From Epinephelus fuscoguttatus (Eukaryota > Chordata > Actinopteri > Perciformes > Serranidae): 64,000 nucleotides of DNA. Below the pieces are notes generated by a model. That model was not told the DNA's origin, made no database searches, and saw only the letters and a program-made list of their open reading frames with translations. The stretch covers positions 16,826,428 through 16,890,427 of the forward strand of contig NC_064759.1 in assembly GCF_011397635.1 (NCBI RefSeq), given 5' to 3'. How positions within the stretch are numbered: position 1 is the first letter of the stretch; each line of letters starts with the position of its first letter. Of the stretch, positions 1 through 12,781 are shown one piece after another. Made by a program: the position numbers and the translations under genes.

Positions 1-2
1 TC

Positions 3-2345
<2,343 letters not shown>

Positions 2346-2606
2346 GGGACGCTGACAAATTAGATTGACCAATCAGTGACTGACGTCACACCTTTCCACA
2401 CCCCCCTCACGCTTTCACACACTTTTTTTTTAAATCCACACTCTTAACTCTCCTCTGGATAGATGCTGATTTCTGTCCATCCTCAGCAGCCAACCTGTGG
2501 GAGTGAGAGATTTTTGTATGCAATTCTTTTTTCCTTGGGTAATGTGTGACCCTAGTACCAAAAAAAAGGACACATGAAAAGCCAGTGGCACAAAAACTAC
2601 CACAAT

Positions 2607-2607
<1 letters not shown>

Positions 2608-2650
<43 letters not shown>
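2608..2650. repeat. (CA)n microsatellite
   Basis: About 21 uninterrupted CA units within the probable cic 3'UTR. They produce spurious Thr-His and Cys-Val open frames on the two strands. Confidence 0.98.
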
Positions 2651-2657
<7 letters not shown>

Positions 2658-4231
2658 TCCTGCAAACTCCTAATTCCCACACTTGAATTAGCACTCTGTA
2701 TTAACCACCTTGGAGAAAAAGCTCCCACCGATGCCAGTGAACGAAGGACCATTGTTGTACAGCTGCACTCATTTGCCTTGAAGAAGAAAGGGTTCTTGTT
2801 TTGGGACGGAGAGACCTGCTTAACCCATTCTGAGACGGTGTAAGTCAGCAGTTTTAAAACAAGGACATTATGTGTTTTGATATTTGTTTTTAATAGCGTT
2901 TAGAGGAGTTGAAGCAGAGAGTGTCTGCTTGAGGAACAACCTGTATTTAGACTTAACTGTTGTAAGCTTGTATCTTGTTTCTGCTGACATTAGGGGGCTG
3001 GGCCCTCGACAGCCGGAAACGATTTGATTCGACAAGAGAACTCGTTACTATGGACCTGGAAAGATCTTTTTCTCCGTTTTATCGCTCGCACGTAGACCTT
3101 CAGGGGAGGTCTACTGGGAGTGACTGAAAAAAACATTGACTGAAACTCAAGTGGACTTCTGGCAGTGCCATCATTCCTGCAATTACCTGTCTGGCCAAGT
3201 CCTCCCTTCTTGCGACTGACGCTAGCACATGCCAGTAGGTAGGAACCGAGCATTCCTGTGCCTCTCATTTGCTCGCCATGAAGGAAGGAGGTGGGTTGGA
3301 GTCAATGGGCACATCCTGGCTCTTAGTCGTAGAGGTCAGGCTGATAAGGCCTTAATCCTCTATTGCCAAGCAGTTTTATTAACTTTTTTAAAATAATTTG
3401 ATTTGTATTTAACATTGTCATATTCAGTTTGTTGTTGTACTATTCCTATGGTTATTATTATTATAATTATTATTACTACTCATATCATTGCAGTGAACCC
3501 CGGTCCTTAGTTTGGACTTTTCCTTCATTTCTGCCAGCTGTTTCGTTTTTTATAATTTTGGAGGCAGGTGAGAGAAGCTGCTCCACACCTGAACAGTTCC
3601 TCCATTGTAGTCTTCCCTTGACTGGCCTCTCACCTCAGCAAGGACCTGCGGTGCAGTTATTTTTATTGTTCATTTTAAAGAGGACAACTCAACTCAACGT
3701 GGACCTTTATATTCTTTCAGCAGTAATAAGCTGTATGTTTTTAGACAGCCCTGTTATGCCTCTCTGTCCCTCGCTTAGTTTGACTCTATAGCCTCAACAC
3801 TTGTACAACTCCTTCCTCCACCTCTTTCCTTCCCTCCTTCCTCCCTTTGTCACTTTATTGCTCTCTCCAGACCTACTTTTTAGACAGGTGGAGAGAAAAC
3901 TGGGGGAAGTGGGGGGGAGGGGAATGAATCAAAGAGAGCTGGTAGGATCTAATACTGGTTGTGTCTTTGTGCAAGACTTGGTTGTGTTGTAAATAATTAC
4001 TGTAGAGTCAGTAGACTCGTTATATTATTGATAAGGAAAAATCTGTCATTGAACATAAGTTGACTTTTAAGACACCTGATACCGAAGGTAAAAACACATG
4101 AAATGGAAAAAAACAATAATAAATATGGCTATTAATGTTTTTGTGTTATACTCCTTGTTTTGCTGTTCCAGTATACAAGAGAGGAATTTATATGAATAAT
4201 TTAAGTTTGTATCTGTATCTTTCAGTATGCA

Positions 4232-4237
4232 AATAAA
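4232..4237 (+). terminator. cic: Candidate cic polyadenylation signal
   Basis: A canonical AATAAA hexamer in 'gcaaataaaaatagg', the last strong hexamer before the repeat-bearing spacer between cic and znf526. Confidence 0.55.
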
Positions 4238-4257
4238 AATAGGTGTTCAATTAAAGT

Positions 4258-5409
4258 GATTTTATCGCTGGCAATGTGAAAAATGGGTTTTCCTTAAGCA
4301 GAGATACACAAACGGTATCTAAAATGAAGCATCATTTTTGTCTGTCTCCTTTGAAATGTAACAGCAGCTCAAGTTGCCTCTACTTATGTGAACTATTAGT
4401 GCTTGAGTTTAGAGATGAAACTGAAAATTACATATCACGATTATAGTGACCAAAATGATCACAGATATCAGTATTATCGTGGTATTGTTAACATGTGCTG
4501 AAATAATTTCACCAATTAAACAGGGCTGGGCAATTTATTGATATTATATTGATACCATTATATGATGATATGTTCTTGTTTTTAAAGGCTGTATTACAAT
4601 GAAGGTATGTCATTTTCTGTACCTCCCAGGCTGTTCTACCTGTTCCATTATTTGTCTTTACCCACTTAATCATTATATCTACATTACAGAAGCACTGTCG
4701 CCTTACAGCAAGAGGGTTCCTGGTTTGAATCCCAGGGTGGGGGAGCCCTTCTGTGACTCAGTGAGTTTGCATGTGACAGCGTGGGTTTTCTCCGGGAACT
4801 CCAGCTTCCTCCCACAGTCCAACAACATGCAGGTTAGGTTAACTGGTCACTCTAAATTGGCTGTAGTTGTGAATGTGTGTGTGAATGGTTCTATGTGTCA
4901 ACCCTGTGATAGTCTGGCGACCTGTCCAGAGTGTACCCCGCCTCTCGCCCAATGTAAACCGGGATAGGCTCCAGCCCCCACGACCCCAAACAGGGTAAGT
5001 GGTCACGGAGAATGAATGATGAATATATATAAAAAGTATAATTGTTTAAGTGTTTAAACACCAGTAGTCGACCCCGTAATATCGTCTATTGACATTGAGG
5101 TATTTGGTTCTAAATATTGTGATTTGATTTTCTTCGTATCACCAAGCCCTAAATGAAAACCACAAATGAAATTAACATTACATTAGCATTAACATTGTGG
5201 CCATGTGTCTGGGAGACTGTTGCTAACTATGGTTGACGCTGGACAATATTTGAGTTTTCCAAAGTGCTTTAGTCAAACAGGGTTGCCACTGCAATTAAAA
5301 TTTGAAATGATTAAACTAACCAAAGAGAATTTTACCCCAGTTAATCGCCACACCTGTAAATGTTTCATCCCTATATGTGTTAAATGAGAACGTGGGTTCC
5401 AAATATTAA
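4258..5409. other. Spacer between the convergent cic and znf526 3' ends
   Basis: It carries AT-rich repeat-like sequence ('gggctgggcaatttattgat' near 4525 and 'atcaccaagccctaaatg' near 5140) around a copy of the dispersed element at 4683-5026. No gene is supported. Confidence 0.6.
4683..5026 (+). repeat. Dispersed element, copy 1 of 4 in this window
   Basis: The unit runs from 'gcactgtcgccttacagcaa' through 'tcctcccacagtccaacaac' and 'gtgatagtctggcgacctgt' to 'ataggctccagcccccacga'. The same unit recurs at 35672-35940 (+), 57832-58142 (-) and 11144-11432 (-). Conserved text across copies shows one family; it looks like a common teleost short interspersed repeat, which I do not name. Confidence 0.85.
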
Positions 5410-5827
5410 TCACCTTGGAAAAACATTTATTGATTTCACATATTTACAACAGCACAATCAAACAGAAGAAAAATCACATCCATTTTGTGAAATGGTCAAA
5501 TTAATTATACAAATGACATGAGGCACAACCAATGGTCCTTACTTCATAATGAATGTCATATCCATGATTTTAGTGTTCATCTTTCAATAAACTTTAACAC
5601 TGATCCCTCTCATAGCTTTGTAAAACAGGGTCGATAAATTACTTTGGTCTGTTTGCTGAACTTCATCTGCGTTTGACATTTCATAGCGTTCTTGTCCAGG
5701 ACATAATTATCTGATCCAATAAGTCTGAACTTCTCAGTAGTCAATTAGAGTCAGTTCTAACACTGTCGTACTGAACTTGTCAATTCAGAGGAATAAACTT
5801 TTATTTTCTGTCCACTTGTACTCGTCC
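5410..5827 (-). other. znf526: znf526 3'UTR (probable)
   Basis: Noncoding sequence downstream of the znf526 stop on the - strand. It is AT-rich with no coding frame and ends near a minus-strand AATAAA at 5426-5431 (TTTATT on +). Confidence 0.55.
5426..5431 (-). terminator. znf526: Candidate znf526 polyadenylation signal
   Basis: TTTATT on the + strand reads AATAAA on the minus strand, about 400 bases beyond the znf526 stop codon. Confidence 0.5.
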
Positions 5828-6001
5828 TCAGAGGAGCTGCAGTCCGTCCACAGCAACTGTGTCCATCGCAAGGCCGTTCTCCAAAGCTGTGTGATAGATC
5901 TCCAAGGCCTGCTCCAGAGGTAGCGCTCCTCCCTCGCTGGTCTCAATGATGGCAATCGTCTCCCCAAACTCGTTACACATGATAGTAGGAGTGCCCTGTG
6001 T
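5828..6001 (-). CDS. znf526: znf526 exon 7, conserved C-terminal tail
   Basis: The acceptor TTCTCAG abuts 6001. It encodes 57 residues with no finger: TIMCNEFGETIAIIETS then ALPLEQALEIYHTALENG and a VDGLQLL end. The first motif is diagnostic of ZNF526; the ALPL..A.EIY part also resembles the ZNF574 end. Confidence 0.9.
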   Translation of the reverse strand, partial: TQGTPTIMCNEFGETIAIIETSEGGALPLEQALEIYHTALENGLAMDTVAVDGLQLL

Positions 6002-9000
6002 CTGAGAAGAGGAAACGGAAATCAGAATAAGTTCAACTAACGGCAGAGAGTGCGCAGACACATTTACTCGTATAATCTCTTACTAATTTTAATTTAAAAG
6101 TTCAATCTTAAATAGTTAATTAGATCAGACTAAAACAGGTCACTATGGCAACCAGATCACATAAGCTTTGTCAAGTGTCAAGGGATGGGGGGAGTAGGAT
6201 ACACGTTCTGACCTGCTGAAGATCCGAGGCCTGGATCTGGATGAGCTGAGGCTGCCCGTTAGCTAGTTCCACTGCTGAAGCGTCCACCACTGCCACAGCA
6301 GACCTGGTCTCCATGGCGGCCTGGGCTGCAGCCTCTTCATCCAGCCTCTGCTGCCTGGCATGGGTCTTCTTGTGGTTCCTCAGATTGGAGAAGGTCTTGA
6401 AGGCTTTGCCACACTGCGGACATACATGTGGCCGTTCGCCTGTGTGCGTTCGACGGTGTTCGGCCAGGTGCATGCTCTGGATGAAACCCTTTCCGCACAC
6501 TTCACAGCGAAATGGCCGTTCGCCCGAGTGTGTGCGCAGGTGCTCTCGCAGGTGTGTGTTCTGACGGAAGCGTTTCCCACACACTTGGCAAGGAAAGGGG
6601 CGCTCCCCGGTGTGGACTCGCTGGTGAAGTGCAACTCCGGAGGACGAGACAAACAGTTTGCCACAGATGGGACACTGGTGGGCTTTGGGCCGCTTCCCGG
6701 AGGGGCACCGCGGTCGCCCAGGGCCTAAGGCAAAGTGGCTCAATCTGTGAAGTCGCAGATTGGCAGGAGAGTTGAGCTTCTTCCCACAGATGTTGCAGTC
6801 CAGACCTCCCCGCACTAGACTGGCAGAATCTCCTGATTCTGTCTCTGCTGTGGCTGAGGTGGAGGGCTCTGCAGTCAGATCTTTGCCCAGCTCTGCCTGG
6901 TTGTCCGTCTCTGTGCCCATCTCTCCTCCTGTGCCAGCCTGCACCAGGGTGGGGTGCTGCTCCAGACAGTGACTGTCTCGTTGTCTCCTAGTCAGGAAGC
7001 CAGCCTCACAGTGGGGACACGGGAAAGGGGCCGGAGCCCCTGGATGTTGGGTGTAGCGATGTGCTGCTAGCTTGGTGGGCCAACGAAAGGTAGCAGGGCA
7101 GTCCGGGCAACACAGTGTCGCAGCACTTGTGTGCAGCAGGCTGTGCTGACGGAGGTTGGAGGACTGTGAGAAGGAGCGGTGGCAGACATCACAGCGGTAC
7201 GGTCGAACACCAGAGTGGATAAGATTGTGCCTCATCAGATTGGCTAGAGAGGAGAAAGTTTTGCCGCAGTCAGAACACTGGAAGGGCCGCTCGCCAGTAT
7301 GAATGCGGATGTGGTTGCGCACGTGGATCTGCTTCTTAAAAGCCTTGCCACAGACACCACAAACGAAGCTGCGCTCAGGGACATGGGACTTGCGTCGATG
7401 GTGAACAAGCTGCAGCTGAGAGGGAAAGGTCTTTGAGCATGAACGACAAGAAAAAGGCCCTTTGTCTGATGATGCAGCTTCAGCTGTGACTCCATCACCG
7501 GTGTCATCCATCGAAGCAGCATTTGCAGCTGAGCCAGACTTGGTGGCATCTCCCACCTGCTGGAGATCATCAGTGTTGCCTTCAAGCGGGGCAGACACCT
7601 CCATGTTGCTGTCCTCCCCCTGCTTCGCCACTTCACCTCTTTCCACTTTGCTCTGAGAGCTTTCAATCGGTTCCTCTCCCAGTTTTTCCATCTCATCCTC
7701 TGTGAGAGGGGCCAGCAGGTTGAGCTTTGCCTCAGCAGCAAGCGAATTCTTCTCTCGTGCTTTCTGTAGGATGGCAAGAGCAGAGATAGATGCTCTTACT
7801 GGAGCTGAGACCTGCAGAAGAAAACAAGCATAAGTTAGATTGAAATGTCAAACTAAAGCTGAGCACGCACTGTGTGATTTGAGCTGTTTCTGACCCGAAT
7901 TTTGAGCCACATGACTCATTTTAGGGGCAGACTGAATTTAAGATTCGTCAGCCGTCGTATAGGGGGAGCCAGGACCAATCAACTGCTCCTGACCTGCTGT
8001 CTGACGGTCTGATACATTTCTGTAAAATCTGAATTTTCAGTCAGCTGTAGTCAGGCTCTCGAACAGTTGAAGCAGAGTCAGGAGTCAATTCCCAGAGATT
8101 AGTGCATTCTTTCTCAACTAGTCTTACAGTGTAGCTTCTACCCAGTTATTGTACCATTTTATTGTGAATTTTCCCCAATCAGTGTGACAACTGGACCGCA
8201 CAGTATGAGTTGGTGCGGTCCAGTATCCCTCGTACAGAGGGAGTTGGAATAAATCAACCTTGCTAAAACTGGCCCAAATCCTATAGTGTTTGCCTCGCTT
8301 AACTTGGGGTTGTGGACACAATTAGTGAAGGGGATCTGCTTATTACCATGGAAACAGGGGCAGGTGTGGCAGATGAATCACGGTTGAGGTGGGTTCTACG
8401 GTGGTAGAGGTACTTGGTCATGTTGGTGAAGGTTTTGTTGCAGAAATGACACCTGTGCAGGGGATCTGCAGTGTGGGACTTCCTGTAAGACACCAGGAGG
8501 TAAAAATGAAACAGGCAGCAGAAGAAACAAAACTTAATATCAGCCGTCAGTTTCTCACAGTGATCCGGTCGCTGTTGTGTTTACCTGTGCATGATAAGAG
8601 TCATCTCAGTGGTGAAGCCATTGCCGCAGTCCACACAAAGGTACCTGGCCACGCCTGAGTGTGTGCGCATGTGTGTCTGCAGTGATGTCGCCTTCTTGAA
8701 CACCTTGCCACACTCTGGACATTCATGCGTGCCCTGCTCGTGCACACGCTTGTGAGCAGCCAACCGGTTGACGGAGGTGAAGGTGCGGTTGCAGAGCTCA
8801 CACTGTTGGGTCTTGGTCCACACTGTTGCTTTCTTCTCTGCCACTCTAATCCTGATGTCCTCCATCTTTTCTGTAGTCTCTTCCCTCCCTCTCACCTCGT
8901 CAAAGCCACTCATGACGCCTGGCTCTCCGCTCTCTTTGTCCTGACCCAGAAAGTGCTCTCCTTGGTGCTGGAGGAAGTCCTCTGGGGTTTGGAAGAGAAG

Positions 9001-11767
9001 GGAGCATTCGGAGCACTCATAAGGATGGATGACCACTACCTCTGTTGGCTGCTGGGAGTCATCCTGGACACTGGGGGCCAACCTTAACTCCAGTCTCTGA
9101 ACCCCATTCTCCAGGACCCCCAGCTTTCCTGAAGAGCTCCGCCCCACAGCAGGCAACAGAGGGGGCAGCTTGGAGTGGCGCTGGCTGGGGGTGGTGGGGT
9201 TGTCTGCCAGAGCTTGAGCTGTGAGAATCTGCAGGTGCATGGTGGCAGAGCCGGGGGTCGCTGTCACTGGAGGGAGCAGGGAGGAGCGGGAGGGTGTAGA
9301 AGGTTTGGAGACAGACTGACGTTTCTTCTGTTGTTGTTGTTGTTGCTGCTGCTGAGCGAGTACCTAAAAAAATACACACAGAAATGTACCAACCTTAAAA
9401 CCCTTTATCTAATTTTTATTTAATTCCTTTGATGCGAGTTGTTTACTATCCAAAGTACCTGTGCCAAGATCTCCCCAGCCTGCTGCTCACTCAGCACGTA
9501 GTTCTGCATATTGTGCAGTGGAGTGACAGTGCCATCAGGCTGTAGCACATACTCCTGTTGCAGAGCCAAAAAAAAAACACTGGTTATTACATTTATACAC
9601 AGAAATTAAGCAATATTTAATAATTGCTCTTTAATTTCGGAAAGCAAAGATCCTAATAGCTCAGTGCCGTTGCTCTGATTCATGTCTTTTAGTTAATTAT
9701 CAGATGCTTCGGAGACTCGCTGTCTGCTGTCTGGCCATGACACCCATTCAAAGTAGTACTTTCTAGAATTACAGTGCAGTTGCAGCAAACCAATCTGCGC
9801 TGGCCCACACAACCCAGAGAGCCACTGAGATAAATGTTTCACTTTGAAGCAATTTGAATGAACTCTAGAGCATAAGAGCCCGACCCAAATTAAATGAATG
9901 AAACTGCCAAGTGTCTTTACCATGCAGAGATTTTGACCTGTGCATGTGAATGACTCAGCACAGTGGAGAGTTTGGAAGTAAATTACAGCTCAGATTTACA
10001 GTTGATTCATCCATCGTCAATTTCACTCCATAATAAAATTGAACCCAGTATTTTTAAGTGTCTGCCGGTCTAATGCACACACGCTCTGTTTTGATCGTCT
10101 CAAACGAAACTCCAACTAAAGATGACGATGCCTTTGACACTCCACATAAATCTAGTTCAAGGATGCATATGAGTCTGCAGAATATCACCTACAGCATTAA
10201 CAACTGCAGCCCAATATGCATGTTACTTATCACTGTTAATAACATGTTATTAATATAACTATATTCAATTCAAGCAACTTATTTTAATAAATTTATCAGT
10301 TACTGTGTCTCCTAAAGAGCACAGCACCAACAGTACCAGTCAGTTTATTAAATCATCAATAACTGTGACAAAGATAGAAAGACTGCTGTAGTATTCTCAT
10401 AGTAAAAGGGTATAATAATTTTACTTTTCAGACTACAACAAAATTGTTAAATATATTTCCCGTACCACGGCCTCTGTGTTGCTGTGTGTGGTGCTCCTGC
10501 TGTGGGTCCTCCGGTGCTCCAGCCAGGTCTCAGGTGAATCAAACAGAGCCAGACAGTCAAGACACTGGTATTGAACGGGCCCCGACATCTGACCGTCTGA
10601 CCCTTCCTCTGTCTCCAAAACCTCACACAGCTCTGGGGAAAGGTCACAGATACAGGCAGTTAGTGTTGTTTGTTTCTCAGTCTTACTATGATTAGCAGCT
10701 ATGCGAATGAAAAACTGTGATTTATCTTATTCATTTTTCTAGTGGTGTGAATATTGAATATGAAGAGTCCGAACCATTCTCAGTTTTATTGAGGATTGTT
10801 TGCTTCCTTGTCATTAGCATTGAATACAGGCATGTCTTTTTTTAAAGATATTTTTGGGGGGTTAATTGCCTTTATCTGATAGGACAGCTATAGTTTGAAA
10901 GGGGGAGAGAAAGAGGGGGAATGACATGCAGCAAAGGGATGTCGGGTGGAATCAAACCTGTGGCTGCTGCGGCAAGGACACAGCCTTTGTACATGGGACA
11001 CCTGTTCTACCAGGTGAACTGGTGGGCGTCCTGAATGCAGGCATTTCTTTATAAAAAGCCATGAATTCATTTCCACAAAATAGCATGATTTTGCATCATG
11101 TACAGACTGTCTGTACATTATGAATATCTAAACACACGCCCCATTCAGTCATTCATTTTCCATAACCGCTTATCCTGTTAGGGGTCACGGGGGGCTGGAG
11201 CCTATCCCAGCTGACACTGGGTGAGAGGCAGGGTTCACCCTGGACAGGTCACCAGACTATCACAGGGCTGACACATAGAGACAGACAACCATTCACACTC
11301 ACATTACACCTACGGACAATTTAGAGTCACCAGTTAATGTAACCTGCATGTCTTTGGACTGTGGGAGGAAGCTGGACTACCCGGAGAAAACCCACACTGA
11401 CACAGGGAGAACATGCACACTCCACACAGAAGAACTCACTCAACACACAATCAGCTCACTCACCTTGCTGCTCCACCTCCATCCCCGCCTCTCTCATGTG
11501 CATCTCCTGGTGCTGCAGCAGCTCCTCCGGGTTCACGAGGACGGCCCCACACTCCAGACACTGGTACTGCTGCGTCTGCCCCATCTCTGGGAGACCCTGG
11601 ATGGTCATGACCTCCCCTGCCTCGCCTTCTCCTTCTCCCTCTTGGCCAGTGTGGATCTGCTGGTGGATCAGCACGTCCTCCAGGGTGTTGAAAAGCTGGT
11701 GGCACTCGCTGCACATATACTGGTGCTCCACATACACATCTTCTGTCTCCTCCTGCTGTTCAGCCAT
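5828..11767 (-). CDS. znf526: znf526: multi-C2H2 zinc-finger nuclear protein (complete, 7 coding exons)
   Basis: Minus-strand exons 11767-11464, 10632-10466, 9554-9459, 9363-8585, 8482-8347, 7811-6213 and 6001-5828 join without a frame break into 1084 codons; ATG at 11765-11767, TGA at 5828-5830. I count 19 C2H2 fingers: three spaced acidic-type fingers (exons 1-2), a fourth in exon 4, a group of four over exons 4-5, and eleven in exon 6 (residues about 614-970), several with TGERP-type linkers. The last exon carries TIMCNEFGETIAIIETS, which matches the mammalian ZNF526 C-terminus as I recall it, and gsk3a is adjacent as in mammals. Presumed role: nuclear DNA-binding regulator; targets cannot be read from sequence. 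Oddities: it is far longer than human ZNF526 (about 670), has a ZNF574-like four-finger block near the C-terminus, and nine Gln in exon 4. ZNF574 is the alternative name. Confidence 0.88.
6213..7811 (-). CDS. znf526: znf526 exon 6, eleven zinc fingers
   Basis: Open for 533 codons between acceptor TTCTGCAG (at 7812) and donor GTCAGA (at 6212). It starts with about 120 non-finger residues, acidic and Ser-rich. Fingers follow: seven, including CGVCGKAFKKQIHVRNH and CSDCGKTFSSLANLMRH, then a Thr/Glu-rich spacer inside that run, then four consecutive fingers ending in CGKAFKTFSNLRNHKKTH. An Ala/Gln-rich stretch (LDEEAAAQAAMETR) closes the exon. It is the largest coding block in the window and the source of most shadow frames between 6300 and 7780. 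Confidence 0.95.
7812..8346 (-). other. znf526: znf526 intron 5
   Basis: A 535-bp intron with GTAATA donor at 8346 and TTCTGCAG acceptor. It holds no repeat I can name and no coding frame continuing the protein. Confidence 0.75.
8347..8482 (-). CDS. znf526: znf526 exon 5, finger pair end
   Basis: It completes a finger begun in exon 4 (HRKSHT) and encodes HRCHFCNKTFTNMTKYLYHRR, closely like the ZNF526/ZNF574 family motif. The acceptor is GTCTTACAG and the donor GTAATA. The 102-bp intron to exon 4 interrupts the finger inside its histidine helix. Confidence 0.92.
8585..9363 (-). CDS. znf526: znf526 exon 4, polyglutamine start and four fingers
   Basis: It begins VLA then nine Gln codons (mixed CAG/CAA) and KKRQS, a basic cluster. 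A low-complexity Ser/Pro/Thr linker precedes finger YECSECSLLFQTPEDFLQH, an acidic stretch, and fingers CELCNRTFTSVNRLAAH, CPECGKVFKKATSLQTH and CVDCGNGFTTEMTLIMH. Splice ends are TTTTTTTAG and GTAAAC. Confidence 0.93.
9459..9554 (-). CDS. znf526: znf526 exon 3, short linker exon
   Basis: Thirty-two codons, EYVLQPDGTVTPLHNMQNYV then LSEQQAGEILAQ, in phase 0 at both ends (acceptor GCAACAG, donor GTACTT). No finger. It is included because the frame and splice sites fit and no other exon joins exons 2 and 4. Confidence 0.85.
9555..10465 (-). other. znf526: znf526 intron 2
   Basis: A 911-bp intron, AT-rich, with no recognisable gene. Short frames at 9693-9923 and 10058-10258 look random. Confidence 0.7.
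10466..10632 (-). CDS. znf526: znf526 exon 2, third finger
   Basis: Acceptor TTTCCCCAG and donor GTACGG. It encodes ELCEVLETEEGSDG then the finger YQCLDCLALFDSPETWLEHR and RTHS, of the acidic N-terminal type. The split Glu codon at its start joins correctly to exon 1. Confidence 0.92.
10835..11035 (-). mobile_element. tRNA-derived SINE relic
   Basis: Read on the minus strand, the head carries an A-box-like AGTTCACCTGGTAGAACAG and a B-box-like GGTTTGATTCC about 40-50 bases later, as in RNA polymerase III promoters of tRNA-derived SINEs. The body continues to 'ccccaaaaatatctttaaa'. It resembles a SINE widespread in fish. It is not a functional tRNA: no cloverleaf is preserved. Confidence 0.65.
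11144..11432 (-). repeat. Dispersed element, copy 2, truncated next to a splice donor
   Basis: Reverse-orientation copy: 'ccataaccgcttatcctgtt', 'ggctggagcctatcccagct', 'tcaccagactatcacagggc', 'tgtctttggactgtgggagg', ending at 'cacacagaagaac'. The part beyond, present in copies 1 and 4, is missing. The edge lies about 31 bases from the znf526 exon 1 donor. Confidence 0.85.
11464..11767 (-). CDS. znf526: znf526 exon 1, start codon and two fingers
   Basis: The ATG sits in CAGGATGGCT, a favourable context. It encodes MAEQQEETEDVY, fingers YMCSECHQLFNTLEDVLIHQ and YQCLECGAVLVNPEELLQHQ, with a Glu/Gly-rich linker. The donor is GTGAGTGAG. The N-terminus matches the ZNF526/ZNF574 family and aligns with exon 1 of the other zinc-finger gene at 48404. 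Confidence 0.93.
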
Positions 11768-11771
11768 CCTG

Positions 11772-11831
<60 letters not shown>

Positions 11832-11958
11832 GTCTTATAGAGGTTGCAAGTGTATCATGAAGGGATGTGTGACAGGTGATAAGGTGCTGAAACTTCACTG
11901 CTGTGTCCAATGAATGAAGACTACTTTTGTCATCCAGAAGGCTGGTGTCAGAGCACAC
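11768..11958 (-). other. znf526: znf526 5'UTR part of exon 1 (probable)
   Basis: A strong minus-strand acceptor (TTTTATTCTCTCCCACAG) ends at 11959, so the first coding exon probably starts at 11958 and has upstream noncoding exon(s). The segment includes the long CA tract just upstream of the ATG. Confidence 0.5.
11778..11832. repeat. (GT)n microsatellite immediately upstream of the znf526 ATG
   Basis: About 27 GT units on +, (CA)n on the znf526 sense strand, separated from the start codon by roughly 10 bases and therefore probably transcribed in the 5'UTR. Confidence 0.97.
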
Positions 11959-12764
11959 CTGTGGGAGAGAATAAAAATGAAATGGTCATGTCAAACGAAA
12001 CAGTGTCACTGTGTAACCTGGTGTTATGTAGTAGCAGCAGTTATGTAGTAGCCATTATATGATAAATGTATGGTCTCAGTGTAACACAACGCAAACAGTA
12101 ACAGCACACTGGTCAATAATGTGCACAATAAGAAGCCCCAGCAGTGTTTACACAGATATCCTGGAACAATCCCGCGAGATAACATCGCATTTTTCAGCCG
12201 TTAGCCAAATGACGGCCCTCTAATGCTAACAGTACGACCACCGCTCAGAAGTGCCTCACTAATCGTTGTCTGCTTTTCCACACAAATGTGATTCATATCT
12301 TTGTTTACAGTGTGTGATGGCATATGGAGAGCTGTTGGCGGCGCTCCCTCCGATACTGCAGACCTGTTTCTCGGCACCGCGGTTTCCTGACAGCGGCTCC
12401 CCGGTTCGTCGGGCGGTCCGTCAGGCGGCGCTACCCACTTTTCCCCGAAGCTCTCCGGCTACTACGGCGGGCCCTTCTTTCCCCTTACCTCTCATTTACT
12501 CTCGTTGGACGATCCCTCGTGTAGTCGTCACTCCTCGTTCACACAAGCGTATGTCTTCTTGTTAGCCCCTTGTCACCGTCTGTGGCACGGAAATACAAAA
12601 ATAAGAAAAATTTCCGTGGGAAATTGCATTTCAATGCGTGAAATGAAACGTTTGCCCGCCGATCGTCTCCATTCTTGTGCTACGAGGCCCCGCCCAATGC
12701 GGTAGTCTCAACGTTTCAGAATCTCTAATTGGACAACTGACTGTCAGTCATATACTGTGCTTGA

Positions 12765-12781
12765 CTGATGGGTATTGTAGT
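12765..12781 (-). promoter_or_regulatory. ZNF143/THAP11-like (SBS) motif 1
   Basis: CTGATGGGTATTGTAGT on + is close to the reverse complement of the ACTACAnnTCCC family consensus used by ZNF143/THAP11 at vertebrate promoters. It lies in the divergent spacer. Confidence 0.5.

Larger units (their letters stand above)
2346..4257 (+). other. cic: cic 3'UTR (probable)
   Basis: Noncoding sequence after the cic stop, up to just past an AATAAA hexamer at 4232-4237. It holds a (CA)n microsatellite (2608-2650), AT-rich runs near 3445-3490 and a pyrimidine-rich stretch near 3810-3870. An open frame at 3429-3791 has no recognisable product. The extent is inferred from the hexamer only. Confidence 0.6.
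10633..11463 (-). other. znf526: znf526 intron 1, carrying two interspersed repeats
   Basis: An 831-bp intron whose length is mostly repeats: a tRNA-like SINE (about 10835-11035) and copy 2 of the dispersed element (11144-11432), both in reverse orientation to the + strand. Confidence 0.8.

Noticed and set aside
2407..2843. Cys-Val and Thr-His repeat proteins
   Set aside because: Translations of a (CA)n microsatellite in the probable cic 3'UTR.
6313..6775. Plus-strand open frames over znf526 exon 6
   Set aside because: They are antisense shadows of the repeated zinc-finger codons, whose regular composition keeps opposite frames open.
7244..7777. 177-codon minus-strand frame overlapping znf526
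   Set aside because: It is the out-of-frame reading of exon 6; only the other frame contains zinc-finger signatures and fits the splice sites.
10900..11035. Functional tRNA gene
   Set aside because: A- and B-box-like words exist, but no cloverleaf or anticodon stem is preserved; it fits a SINE head.
11348..11860. 170-codon plus-strand frame
   Set aside because: Antisense of znf526 exon 1 fused to the reverse of a repeat and a (GT)n tract.
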